A stretch of 34,303 nt of DNA, from the NCBI GenBank assembly GCA_018056425.1, contig JAGPFR010000026.1, positions 1 to 34,303 on the forward strand, written 5' to 3'. This document shows positions 1 through 7,497 of this stretch, one piece after another. Source of the stretch: Lachnospiraceae bacterium. Its GTDB lineage: Bacteria > Bacillota > Clostridia > Lachnospirales > Lachnospiraceae. The notes under the pieces were generated by a model. The model was not told the origin of the DNA. It made no database searches and saw only the letters and a list, made by a program, of their open reading frames with translations. Numbering within the stretch: position 1 is the first letter of the stretch; the number at the start of each line of letters is the position of its first letter. A program made the position numbers and the translations under genes.

Positions 1-1
1 T

Positions 2-490
2 ACGGTCTACAATCTCTTCACCGGTAAAAAAAGTATCTGCGATGCCACAAGTGAAACACTTTATAAACTTGCAAGATTCACAGGGATGTCGATGGATGAA
101 CTGTATCGTGCCCTGGAATACCCCCCTTCAAAAAAGCAGGCTGTATTTCCTGATTTTTTTCTGATGTGGGAAGACGAAGTCATTGCTTCCGTCAAAGTCG
201 GTGACAAAGAAGTATATGCTGACAGATTCATACTCCATCCCGTCAAACAGATTTTTTATGCTGATAAGGTTCCGCGTTTCATATTCGGTCAGATCCTTAA
301 GGATCGATGCTTTGACGAAAACCGAGCGGACTGCAAATCCATTCTGCACTCGATCGGCCTCAATGAATATAACCCGTATGAGATCTGTAAGATCACTCAC
401 GGCAAAATGGTTCAGGACAAAACCTGGTTCAAATTTGAAGGTGAAACAATGAACTACAGAACACTTATCGGAGGTGTACATGCTTCCTGA
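2..490 (+). CDS. HTH-domain protein upstream of a HipA-like kinase (5' truncated by window)
   Basis: The reading frame is open from base 2, so the start lies outside the window. The first ~38 visible residues (VYNLFTGKKSICDATSETL..., then LARFTGMSMDEL) look like the second half of an XRE/Cro-type helix-turn-helix: recognition helix plus the helix-4/5 tail. About 115 further residues follow, ending in a segment with NPYEICKITHG and TWFKFEGE that I cannot assign. The 3' end overlaps the start of the HipA-like kinase by 11 nt, which indicates translational coupling. By analogy with HipB/HipA and HipB-HipS-HipT modules, this could be the DNA-binding antitoxin or partner of the kinase, with the C-terminal part acting like HipS. 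That role is inference; only the HTH-like segment and the coupling are seen. Confidence 0.6.
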   Translation, partial: TVYNLFTGKKSICDATSETLYKLARFTGMSMDELYRALEYPPSKKQAVFPDFFLMWEDEVIASVKVGDKEVYADRFILHPVKQIFYADKVPRFIFGQILKDRCFDENRADCKSILHSIGLNEYNPYEICKITHGKMVQDKTWFKFEGETMNYRTLIGGVHAS

Positions 491-1223
491 TATATCTTTA
501 GACGGCAGATACCTGATAACCGACAACGGAACAAGTGACGGAACCCAGATTAAATATTTTGTTAATAACAAATGGTACAAGATCGACAGATACGGTGGCG
601 AAGGGGTATGTGAGGAACTCGTGTCACATATACTGAAGCTCAGTAATTTTGATCCCGACGAATATGTATCATATGAGAGTATAAGGATAAACGGTGAAGA
701 CGGATGTGTCAGCAATAATTTTCTTAATGAAAATGATTCATTTATAACCTTGTACCGTCTGCACTTTAACATTTACGGTACGGACCCGGCACTCGTCACT
801 TCCAAGATGGATTACGATGATGCGATAGAATATATTCTGAATTTTGTAAAAGCCAATACAAAAGTCGATATATCAACATATCTTGCGAATACTTTTGTTC
901 TGGATGCCCTGATCCTAAACGAAGACAGGCATTTCAACAATCTGGGGCTTATATACGATGGAACGGAATTTCGCCCGGCGCCGATATTTGATAACGGGAA
1001 AAGCCTGTTCATCGGAAACAAAAATTACGATCCTCAAAAGAACATGTCCGAAAACAAAAACAAGGCGTTTGCTAAAGCTTTCAGCGGAAGCTTTGAACTG
1101 AACAGATCCTTTTTGGAATCAAAAGCCTCTTTAAAACCGAATATACCGGCTATAAAAAAATATCTGAGAACCAAAGACCTTAAAACAGACACCGTTTATT
1201 CAAGGTTATATAATCTCTGCTAA
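480..1223 (+). CDS. Small HipA-like Ser/Thr kinase (putative toxin)
   Basis: This is a 247-aa protein. I chose ATG 480 over the in-frame GTG at 474 because GGAGG (470-474) sits 5 nt upstream of it and would be consumed by the GTG start. HipA-family kinase features are visible: a likely ATP-binding Lys in NKWYKID (~K34), an E-rich helix GEGVCEELVSHIL, the catalytic-loop motif LNEDRHFNNLG (~146-156, catalytic D149, N154) and the metal-binding PIFDNG (~168-173, D171). It is much shorter than E. coli HipA (~440 aa) and lacks the usual N-subdomain, as in HipT-type kinases. The upstream overlapping HTH gene suggests a toxin-antitoxin-like pair. The target is unknown; HipA and HipT phosphorylate aminoacyl-tRNA synthetases, which cannot be assumed here. 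Transcription probably ends at the hairpin at 1230-1262. Confidence 0.65.
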   Translation: MLPDISLDGRYLITDNGTSDGTQIKYFVNNKWYKIDRYGGEGVCEELVSHILKLSNFDPDEYVSYESIRINGEDGCVSNNFLNENDSFITLYRLHFNIYGTDPALVTSKMDYDDAIEYILNFVKANTKVDISTYLANTFVLDALILNEDRHFNNLGLIYDGTEFRPAPIFDNGKSLFIGNKNYDPQKNMSENKNKAFAKAFSGSFELNRSFLESKASLKPNIPAIKKYLRTKDLKTDTVYSRLYNLC

Positions 1224-1229
1224 ACACAA

Positions 1230-1262
1230 AAAATGCCTCCACAATAAATGCGGAGGCATTTT
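1230..1262. terminator. Bidirectional rho-independent terminator
   Basis: The inverted repeat AAAATGCCTCC / GGAGGCATTTT (arms 1230-1240 and 1252-1262) has an 11-nt loop and A/T runs on both sides. It lies between the convergent HipA-like gene (ends 1223) and the phosphofructokinase gene (minus, ends 1278), so it can serve both. Confidence 0.8.
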
Positions 1263-1277
1263 GATATTGATGTAGGA

Positions 1278-2537
1278 TTAAAGAAGTTCCTGGAAGCCTT
1301 TGACGTAAAGGTGTCTGGGAATACCGTCAACCATGATGGGTGATACATCGCCCTGGATAAGAGGTCTTATATAAGTTACGAACTCGCTGGTAACATATGT
1401 GCCTTCCTTGGTGATCCACTCTCTGGGAACGAGTCTCTCATCATTAGCGATCTTATGAACGTCCTTAACCTCGGTACCTGCCTGATAAGGATCGTCGGAA
1501 ATTCTCTTGAAGACTACCATCTTACCTGAATCGCCTTCGTCAGCTGCCTTCATTGCGGCACCGCCTACCTCGTATGCTTCGAGGATATCGATTCTGGATG
1601 CGCAGTGAGAAGCTGCTCTCTGAAGAGTTGAAAGCTCGATTGCTCTGGTCTTGCAGCCGATTTCCTTAGCTACTACGGTTGAAAGATAAGTAGCGGTTCC
1701 GGTGAGCTGCTTGTGTCCGAATGCATCGACATACTCAACACCGTCGGTCATCTCTGATACATACTTACCCTCTGCGGTACGGATACCTTCGGATACGCAC
1801 ATAACGATCGACTGCTTGGTCTTAAGAAGCTGCTTACACTTGTCGACAAATGCCTTGATGTCGAAAGGGATCTCGGGAAGATAGATTGCATCGGGGCCGT
1901 CACAGTCCTCGCCTTTTGCAAGAACGGAAGCACCGGTAAGCCATCCTGCATTACGTCCCATGATCTCAACGATGACAACCTGACCGTGTGCGGTCTCAAG
2001 GCTCCATCCGTCGCGGATGATCTCTTTTACGGAAGTACCGATGTACTTGGCTGCCGAGCCGTAGCCGGGAGTATGGTCGGTAAGAGCAAGGTCGTTATCA
2101 ATTGTCTTGGGGCATCCGACGAAACGGATCTCAGAGCCGGAAATTATAGCGTAATCGGAAAGCTTCTTGATGGTATCCATCGAATCGTTTCCGCCGATGT
2201 AGATAAAGCAATCAATCTCAAGTTCATCGAGCATCTTGAAGATCTTCTCGTACAGAGCCTTGTCCTCATTGATATTGGGGAGCTTGTAACGACATGAACC
2301 CAAGTAAGCAGAAGGAGTTCTCTTAAGGAGCTCGGCATCAAGTCCGGACTGAATGTGCTCGGAAAGATCAACATATCTTCCTTCCATAAAGCCCTGAATA
2401 CCGTGAATCATACCGTAAACCTTAGCATATCCTCTGTCCTTTGCGGTACGGAATACACCTGCAAGAGAGGAATTGATTGCGGCGGTAGGTCCGCCGGACT
2501 GACCAACAATGACATTTCGTTTCTTAGTTTTACCCAT
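1278..2537 (-). CDS. pfp: 6-phosphofructokinase, predicted pyrophosphate-dependent
   Basis: The 419-aa enzyme phosphorylates fructose 6-phosphate to fructose 1,6-bisphosphate in cytosolic glycolysis. Family motifs are the N-terminal GQSGGPTAAINSS, GGNDS (~115-119), PKTIDND (~143-149) and the central MGRNAGWL. In this family Gly/Gly at the positions equivalent to E. coli 104/124 marks ATP use, and Asp/Lys marks PPi use. This protein has D (GGN-D) and K (P-K-TIDND), so PPi is the predicted donor. Unusually, the residue before that Asp is Asn instead of the common Asp (GGDDS). An ATG six bases further upstream (2543) is possible, but AAAGGA would then be only ~1 nt from it; from 2537 the spacing is 7 nt. 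It appears monocistronic, with its own promoter and a terminator at 1230-1262. Confidence 0.9.
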   Translation of the reverse strand: MGKTKKRNVIVGQSGGPTAAINSSLAGVFRTAKDRGYAKVYGMIHGIQGFMEGRYVDLSEHIQSGLDAELLKRTPSAYLGSCRYKLPNINEDKALYEKIFKMLDELEIDCFIYIGGNDSMDTIKKLSDYAIISGSEIRFVGCPKTIDNDLALTDHTPGYGSAAKYIGTSVKEIIRDGWSLETAHGQVVIVEIMGRNAGWLTGASVLAKGEDCDGPDAIYLPEIPFDIKAFVDKCKQLLKTKQSIVMCVSEGIRTAEGKYVSEMTDGVEYVDAFGHKQLTGTATYLSTVVAKEIGCKTRAIELSTLQRAASHCASRIDILEAYEVGGAAMKAADEGDSGKMVVFKRISDDPYQAGTEVKDVHKIANDERLVPREWITKEGTYVTSEFVTYIRPLIQGDVSPIMVDGIPRHLYVKGFQELL

Positions 2538-2593
2538 TTTCATTTCCTTTCTGCGAACTTGATATTTTTGAGGAAATACACCCCATGTGCAAC

Positions 2594-2623
2594 ATTATAC
2601 AGAATACGGCATTAAAAATCACG
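2594..2623 (-). promoter_or_regulatory. Probable promoter of the phosphofructokinase gene
   Basis: A perfect TATAAT (minus strand, 2594-2599) lies about 50 nt upstream of the start codon. No good TTGACA-like -35 box is present at 16-18 bp; the bases there read about GTGATT. The call rests on the -10 alone. Confidence 0.45.
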
Positions 2624-2646
2624 AAATATTCTGAATATTTCCGCAC

Positions 2647-2682
2647 AAAAAAAGAGAGCATTTTCTGTGCGAAAATGCCCCC
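2647..2682 (-). terminator. Rho-independent terminator after the YQQQ-repeat gene
   Basis: On the minus strand, a 12-bp stem including G-U pairs (core GCATTTTC / GAAAATGC, arms 2671-2682 and 2654-2665) has a 5-nt loop and is followed by seven T residues (plus-strand A at 2647-2653). It lies 16 nt after the stop of the gene at 2699-3046. Confidence 0.85.
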
Positions 2683-2698
2683 TTTAAAGGTCGTACCA

Positions 2699-3046
2699 TT
2701 AATACATGCTTATTGCCGCAAAAGCACCGGTAGCTACTAAGATTATGCCGAGAATAATTGCAATGATGAAAAGACAGAAATATGATCTTGCGAAGTTTTT
2801 GACATTCTTATTGGCAGGTGCAAAGGACATAACAATGAGTAAAATAAAACCGATAATGGGGATGGCGAACAAAAGCTCGTATCCGAAATATCCCCACATG
2901 GAAATGGGCTTGTACTCCTCGGGAATCTGAGGTGCCTGATAGAAGTTGTTGTAAACCGGCTGCTGCTGGTAAGGCTGTTGCTGATAGGGCTGCTGCTGGT
3001 AGTTCTGCTGCTGATAATTCTGATTGTTCATGTTGTTAGAATCCAT
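2699..3046 (-). CDS. Small membrane protein with N-terminal YQQQ/P repeats
   Basis: This 115-aa protein starts at ATG 3046, preceded by AGAGGAGAA (3053-3061). A TTG further upstream (3064) would lie within the ribosome site and is rejected. Residues ~9-30 are a low-complexity Gln/Tyr/Pro tract with repeated YQQQ units. They are followed by a short linker (PQIPEEYKPISMWGY) and two hydrophobic helices (~56-75 and ~88-112) separated by a short polar loop, APANKNVKNFARSY. This matches the common Firmicute layout of a Q/P-rich cytoplasmic tail before two transmembrane helices. No enzymatic motif is visible and the function is unknown. It is the last gene of a likely minus-strand group starting at 5668 and is closed by the terminator at 2647-2682. 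The 81 nt before its start (3047-3127) could contain a separate weak promoter. Confidence 0.75.
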   Translation of the reverse strand: MDSNNMNNQNYQQQNYQQQPYQQQPYQQQPVYNNFYQAPQIPEEYKPISMWGYFGYELLFAIPIIGFILLIVMSFAPANKNVKNFARSYFCLFIIAIILGIILVATGAFAAISMY

Positions 3047-3127
3047 TTTTAATTCTCCTCTCAAGAATCAATATCGGGTTACCCCGTAAATAACACTATA
3101 ATTACGAAGGCATAAAAAGTAAAGTGG

Positions 3128-3964
3128 TCACAATTCTCCGCGGTATGCAAAGATGTACTGCTGCATTATCCCGTTATATGGATGATATTTTTCAAGCGGG
3201 AAGCTGCCGCCATAATATGTATCCAGAGCCCTCTGTATCCAGACATCTATCGGGAAAAGATCGAGTCTGTGAAATCCGAAAAGCGCCGTGCAATTTGCAA
3301 CCTTTATCCCGACACCCTTCAAAGACATAAGTGTATTTATAAGTGCCTCATCATCCAGCCCGGTCAGGTAATCCGCATCGAGTTCTCCTCTTGCGAAGGC
3401 TTCCGAAATATCATGTATATACGGCGCCCTGTATCCGAGTCCGCGTGCGGACAGTTCATCGGGAGACAGTTTTTTCAGTTCATCGGGAGTGGGAAAATCA
3501 TACACATCCATTCCCGGTATCTTACGTCCGACAGTTTCGCAGATCCTTTCCACGCTCGTCTTTATCGCGGGAATGCTTTTTCTCTGTGAGATCGTAAATG
3601 TGATCAGAGTCTCGAAAGGCTCCTGATAAATGATCCTTATCCCGTCTCCGCCCTCTGCCGCGGCGCTCAGGAATTTATCTTTTTTATCGGGCATCTTACG
3701 GATCTTCGAATAATCCAAAGAAGCATCGAAATATCTGCTCCAGAGCCTGCGGATTTCTTCAGTGTCATTTTTCTTAACCGAAGAAGAAATAATCTCAAGA
3801 TTAATTCCGCCTTTGGCTTCCGTTACTCTTACAAGCATGCCGAATGCGGGGATCAGAAAACCGTCTCCGTCCGTGATCCATCTGAAGCACTGGCCGGACC
3901 TTTCGGTCTTATCGAGGTCTATTCCGCCCTTCAGTTCAATATAAAAGTTTTCAGCTGATTTCAT
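3128..3964 (-). CDS. ogg: 8-oxoguanine DNA glycosylase / AP lyase, OGG1 type
   Basis: The 278-aa protein excises 8-oxo-7,8-dihydroguanine from DNA in base-excision repair. The N-terminal OGG_N part carries SGQCFRW (~23-29). A helix-hairpin-helix GVGIKVAN (~217-224) provides the catalytic Lys (K221), and PIDVW (~238-242) the catalytic Asp (D240). The 19-residue spacing between them is the same as K249/D268 of human OGG1. EPFETLITFTISQ is the typical HhH-GPD segment. Length is between bacterial (~200-290) and human (345) forms. The start lies 5 nt after the stop of the upstream lipase gene, so the two are probably co-transcribed. An AAAAGGA 11 nt upstream is a loosely spaced ribosome site. I see no functional link between the lipase and the repair enzyme beyond shared transcription. 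Confidence 0.92.
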   Translation of the reverse strand: MKSAENFYIELKGGIDLDKTERSGQCFRWITDGDGFLIPAFGMLVRVTEAKGGINLEIISSSVKKNDTEEIRRLWSRYFDASLDYSKIRKMPDKKDKFLSAAAEGGDGIRIIYQEPFETLITFTISQRKSIPAIKTSVERICETVGRKIPGMDVYDFPTPDELKKLSPDELSARGLGYRAPYIHDISEAFARGELDADYLTGLDDEALINTLMSLKGVGIKVANCTALFGFHRLDLFPIDVWIQRALDTYYGGSFPLEKYHPYNGIMQQYIFAYRGEL

Positions 3965-3969
3965 TGGGA

Positions 3970-5376
3970 TCAGAATCCTTTTCTCTTAAGATCGGCTACA
4001 AGCTGAACATAGAATTCCCTGACATCATATCCGGGTATGTTTTCACGATTCAGATCGATAACATCACCGTGTGAGATCCCTCTTTTGCCCGGAGAGGTTA
4101 TGAGGTGGAATTCACTTCCCCATGGGAATGAACCTTCACCTACAAGACCGTCGTTTCCTCCGTCAAAAACATTTACGAGTCCGTATGTAAGATTAAGTGG
4201 GAACCGTCCCCCGCGGTGATTCTTAAGGATCGAGCCGTAGCTCCGGATATAGACTCCATCAGGATCTTTAACCTTCTCATTAAATTCCGCACAGAAAGAA
4301 TGAGTGAGATTTTTACATGCCACTATAAAATCGGGATTGTAATCACCGAGTTTAAAAAGAGCCTTATTGTATCCCTTAGCAACAACCTGCTGCGTTTTCT
4401 CGGGGATCTTACCAAGAAGGTAATCCGCAAATTCACATCCTCTGTGAGGCGTGTTGATAGTTGTAAGTGATGCGACTCTGCGTGCGATATCGGGGTCCGT
4501 CATTGCACTTCTTGCATCAAGTCCGCCCTTTGAATGAGCGATGATATTGACCTTCTCACATCCGGTAGTTTCTGTGATCTCTTTAATCTTACGTGCAACT
4601 TCAAGGCCGCATGATTCGACGGATGCTGCGGACTGCTGCTCACCGTAGAAGAAAGTACAGCCGTTGGCATACAGTTCACCGGGAACACGTCCCCAATAAT
4701 CGAAATATTTAAAATCCCTGAAAAAGACACCGTGAAGAAGCAGAACAGGATACTTCGTGGCACAGACCCTGTCCGCTTTTCTCTGTTCGTTCAAAATAGC
4801 TTTGTCATTTTCAAATATGACTTCATCCCATGTGGTGCGGATCATGATCCCAAGAACTATGAGGTTTACCGGGAAAATAAAACCGCACAAAATACCGATA
4901 ACCCTCATCCTGATACCGAGCTGAACACTGGTCAGATAGATACGGATTATACCGATCCAGAAAGTTATCGACAGAAATACGGTTGCGATCACAAGGTGTG
5001 CCGCAAATTTCTCCCAGGGAATACCGCCGAAATATCTGATGGATTCACCTTCAGCACTTGAGACACTGCCCATAATACTTTTGAACACAAAAAGCTCGAG
5101 CACCGTATAGATGATCGTGATCACAAGAGCTTCCAGAAATATTCTGAGTTGGATATTGCCGAACCAGAGCTGTTTGATCCTGCCGTTTTTAACATCCCTC
5201 GTGCATGCACCCGGCCACAGCCAAAAGAAAAAGCACATGCACATCGTGATGATCATAACAACGGAATCATATGCTCCCGAGGCGAGCAGAAATACAGAGT
5301 TTGTGGCAAGAAGCAGCACAAACAGAAACAATAAATGATATATGATCCTGATAATTGTATGAAGCGGATTTTTCAC
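3970..5376 (-). CDS. Membrane-anchored alpha/beta-hydrolase lipase/esterase
   Basis: This is a 468-aa protein. The first ~190 residues hold four or five hydrophobic helices (~8-32, 37-55, 77-98, 123-145, 157-180). The rest is an alpha/beta-hydrolase resembling triacylglycerol lipases: YPVLLLHG (oxyanion region, ~209-216), the nucleophile elbow IAHSKGG (Ser near residue 281), an Asp in DGGNDGLVG (~418-426) and a late His in ISHGDVID (~447-454). INTPHRGCEFADYLLG is typical of secreted lipases. The catalytic part follows a run of membrane helices; which side of the membrane it faces is not certain. The start is GTG, one base after the upstream stop codon, with only a weak purine-rich site, suggesting translational coupling. 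The substrate is unknown; a lipid or an acylated surface polymer is plausible. Confidence 0.8.
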   Translation of the reverse strand: MKNPLHTIIRIIYHLLFLFVLLLATNSVFLLASGAYDSVVMIITMCMCFFFWLWPGACTRDVKNGRIKQLWFGNIQLRIFLEALVITIIYTVLELFVFKSIMGSVSSAEGESIRYFGGIPWEKFAAHLVIATVFLSITFWIGIIRIYLTSVQLGIRMRVIGILCGFIFPVNLIVLGIMIRTTWDEVIFENDKAILNEQRKADRVCATKYPVLLLHGVFFRDFKYFDYWGRVPGELYANGCTFFYGEQQSAASVESCGLEVARKIKEITETTGCEKVNIIAHSKGGLDARSAMTDPDIARRVASLTTINTPHRGCEFADYLLGKIPEKTQQVVAKGYNKALFKLGDYNPDFIVACKNLTHSFCAEFNEKVKDPDGVYIRSYGSILKNHRGGRFPLNLTYGLVNVFDGGNDGLVGEGSFPWGSEFHLITSPGKRGISHGDVIDLNRENIPGYDVREFYVQLVADLKRKGF

Positions 5377-5377
5377 T

Positions 5378-5668
5378 TTACTTCACTTCTTCATAACGCG
5401 TAAAGATCTTATCTTCGCCGCAGACGTGCTTGGTGCCGTCCGAATCAACGATGATATAATCTCCCTCGCTTATAAATGTCTTTCCCCTTCTGTGTGAGAT
5501 ATAAGGGCAAACAATGGAACCGTCGGGACGGGTAACCTGTACGAGGTTACTTGCTACGATCCAGGTCTTGGTGATGACGTCACTGTAAAGTTCAAAGCCG
5601 TCTTCCAATCCCTTTCCCAACTCAAACTTAAAAACATCAGCTTCAAGAGGTACTCTTCTGCACTTCAT
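5378..5668 (-). CDS. Small conserved-type protein of unknown function
   Basis: The 96-aa soluble protein has a good ribosome site (AGGAG, 6 nt before ATG). It has a run of short beta-strand-like segments and ends in EGDYIIVDSDGTKHVCGEDKI-like sequence, reminiscent of a small all-beta family found in phage and Firmicute genomes. I cannot name a function. It is the first gene of the group leading into the lipase and ogg, and the lipase GTG follows its TAA by one base. A promoter with a perfect -10 lies at 5716-5744. Confidence 0.65.
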   Translation of the reverse strand: MKCRRVPLEADVFKFELGKGLEDGFELYSDVITKTWIVASNLVQVTRPDGSIVCPYISHRRGKTFISEGDYIIVDSDGTKHVCGEDKIFTRYEEVK

Positions 5669-5715
5669 GTTTTGCTCCTTTCAGAGTCTGTTTGCGGGGA
5701 ACAAAGGTCTATATA

Positions 5716-5744
5716 ATTATAACACAAGACTTACTCAGTATAAA
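5716..5744 (-). promoter_or_regulatory. Promoter of the 96-aa protein / lipase / ogg group
   Basis: On the minus strand, TATAAT (5716-5721) follows TTTATA (5739-5744) with a 17-bp spacer. The -35 box overlaps the end of the esterase gene upstream. It lies about 50 nt before the start codon at 5668. Confidence 0.55.
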
Positions 5745-6832
5745 ACTTCGAAGAATTTGCCCACTTCTATCCATGCTTTCTTGGATTCGGGAATGGTGGT
5801 GTATGCCATCTGGAAAACATGGAACATGCCCTCATAGATATGAAGCCTTACTTTTACTCCCTCATCGCGTGCTTTAGCGGCAACAACCTCCGAATCGGAT
5901 AAAAGCATTTCATTCGATCCCGCCTGGATAAGCATGGGAGGAAAATCCTTAAAGCTTCCAAATGCGGGTGATATATACGGATCCTTTTTATCGTGTTCGC
6001 CGGGATAAGCATTGATGTAGATCAGGCTTTCCTTTGTGCCTCCGTATAAAGGGTCCTTATCGAAATTCTCTTCATACGAAGCTCCGGATGCTGTAAGATC
6101 AGTCCAGGGACTCATGGCGATTATTCCGCCGGGCATGGGCAAACCGTTGTCTCTCAGATACATGCAAAGTGCCATTGCAAGTCCGCCGCCCGCGCTGTCT
6201 CCGGCTACAACTATATTCTCTGCTTTATATCCTCTGGTAAGAAGCCACTTGTATGACGCTACGGCATCTTCCAAAGCTGCGGGATAAGGGTTTTCGGGAG
6301 CAACCCTGTAATCGGGGCAAAGCACGTTCATGCCGCGGCTTACTTCATTGTAAAGACCCGCAAATACATAATAAGCATTCCTTATGGAACCCATGTATCC
6401 ACCGCCGTGAAGCTGTAATATTACATGATCGAGATCCGGGTTTTCTTTGGAAGAAAGCATCTTCATGGAAAATCCGTCCATCTCAAAACTCGTAAGGTTG
6501 AAAGGCTCGGGAACGGTCCATGCGGGCTCCTTCATCCTTTTTCTGAGTTCTCCGGTCTTAAGGCTCTTTCCCATAAGCGATTCATTCGAGATATAGGAGA
6601 TCATCCTCGAAACAACCCTGCCCCGGGATGATACGCCTGCTGCCTCACTCTCTGCTTCAGCTTCGCCCTCAGACTCTGCTTCATCGCTCAGGATAATGCC
6701 AATCCTCCCGGTCTTATCTTCAGATGCGAAGACATCTGCCTTAATCTCTTCGGATTCGGCTTCTTCCTCAAGCGGAAGTTCCCTGTATTGACGCTCAAAT
6801 CTTTTTACCCAGTGATTCGAAAATAAAGCCAT
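5735..6832 (-). CDS. HSL-family alpha/beta-hydrolase esterase with acidic N-terminal insert
   Basis: This 365-aa carboxylesterase of the hormone-sensitive-lipase family has the HGGG oxyanion motif (~142-145), GDSAGG with nucleophile Ser (~S213), an acidic residue in GSNEMLLSD (~E308) and catalytic His in MFHVF (~H338). Between the short N-terminal helix and the hydrolase core is an unusual Glu/Ser/Ala-rich stretch (~21-65, EAESEGEAEAESEAAG) not expected in the family. Its ATG shares one base with the upstream TGA (TGATG), so it is coupled to the zinc-ribbon membrane protein. It is the last gene of the maf operon and the third member of an acyltransferase/membrane-protein/esterase trio. This suggests a paired acylation and deacylation activity; that pairing is inference. 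Confidence 0.85.
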   Translation of the reverse strand: MALFSNHWVKRFERQYRELPLEEEAESEEIKADVFASEDKTGRIGIILSDEAESEGEAEAESEAAGVSSRGRVVSRMISYISNESLMGKSLKTGELRKRMKEPAWTVPEPFNLTSFEMDGFSMKMLSSKENPDLDHVILQLHGGGYMGSIRNAYYVFAGLYNEVSRGMNVLCPDYRVAPENPYPAALEDAVASYKWLLTRGYKAENIVVAGDSAGGGLAMALCMYLRDNGLPMPGGIIAMSPWTDLTASGASYEENFDKDPLYGGTKESLIYINAYPGEHDKKDPYISPAFGSFKDFPPMLIQAGSNEMLLSDSEVVAAKARDEGVKVRLHIYEGMFHVFQMAYTTIPESKKAWIEVGKFFEVLY

Positions 6833-7497
6833 CAGATAAAAAATCTCCTCTTAAGTTCTTCGGATGCTCTTTTGCCTCCGAAGATCACGGTTCCGGCAAA
6901 AATAAGACCGGAGGCCGCCATGGCGATAAGAACAAGGACAGGAACTCTTATTACATCAAGTCTCAGAAGAATGAATAAAACTATGCTCCATGCAATGTTA
7001 AAAAGCTGGAGAGAAATATAGCTCTGCCAGTTCCTGTGATTTACGATCATCAGTGCCACGCAGCTTGCATTCAGGAATATGACCGACGAAGGAAGCGTAT
7101 AGTCGAGCGACCATCTGTTATATCCGGTAAAGTAATCGATACCGATAAGGATCAGCACGACGGATATCGTAAGAAACAGTGTCTTGAACATGTATCCTAT
7201 CTTATCCGTTATCGACATATAGATCGTAACGTTCACATATAACAGGATCAGCCCCACAACTATCGTCCAGTTAAAGATATCCGCTCCCATGTACAGGGCT
7301 ATAAGCATGCCTCCCATCGCACATATGGATAAAAAGAGAACGATCCTCCTTATATTTCTCCATACCTTAACGGTTGCTTCCGGGTCGGGATAAAGATTCT
7401 GACCTTTAATTCCGTCATCATCGAGAACGCATCTGCAGAAAGGACATCTGTCCGTATCGTCGGTAATATGCACTCCGCATTTTTTACACTCAGCCAT
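6832..7497 (-). CDS. Zinc-ribbon membrane protein (DUF6320-like)
   Basis: The 221-aa protein begins with a zinc-ribbon, CKKC ... CPFC (~4-22), followed by a linker and about six or seven transmembrane helices from residue ~48 to ~205, ending in a basic tail (KRASEELKRR). The layout matches what I know as DUF6320, whose genes lie beside condensation-domain proteins in Lachnospiraceae; this assignment is from memory. Its start overlaps the end of the condensation-type gene by 8 nt and its stop overlaps the esterase start by 1 nt, so the three proteins are tightly coupled. A role as membrane partner or carrier for the acyltransferase is possible but not shown by sequence. Confidence 0.75.
   Translation of the reverse strand: MAECKKCGVHITDDTDRCPFCRCVLDDDGIKGQNLYPDPEATVKVWRNIRRIVLFLSICAMGGMLIALYMGADIFNWTIVVGLILLYVNVTIYMSITDKIGYMFKTLFLTISVVLILIGIDYFTGYNRWSLDYTLPSSVIFLNASCVALMIVNHRNWQSYISLQLFNIAWSIVLFILLRLDVIRVPVLVLIAMAASGLIFAGTVIFGGKRASEELKRRFFI

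Noticed and set aside
128-772. 214-aa minus-strand frame at the left end
   Set aside because: It is antisense to the HTH protein and HipA-like kinase, which have clear motifs and a coupled start.
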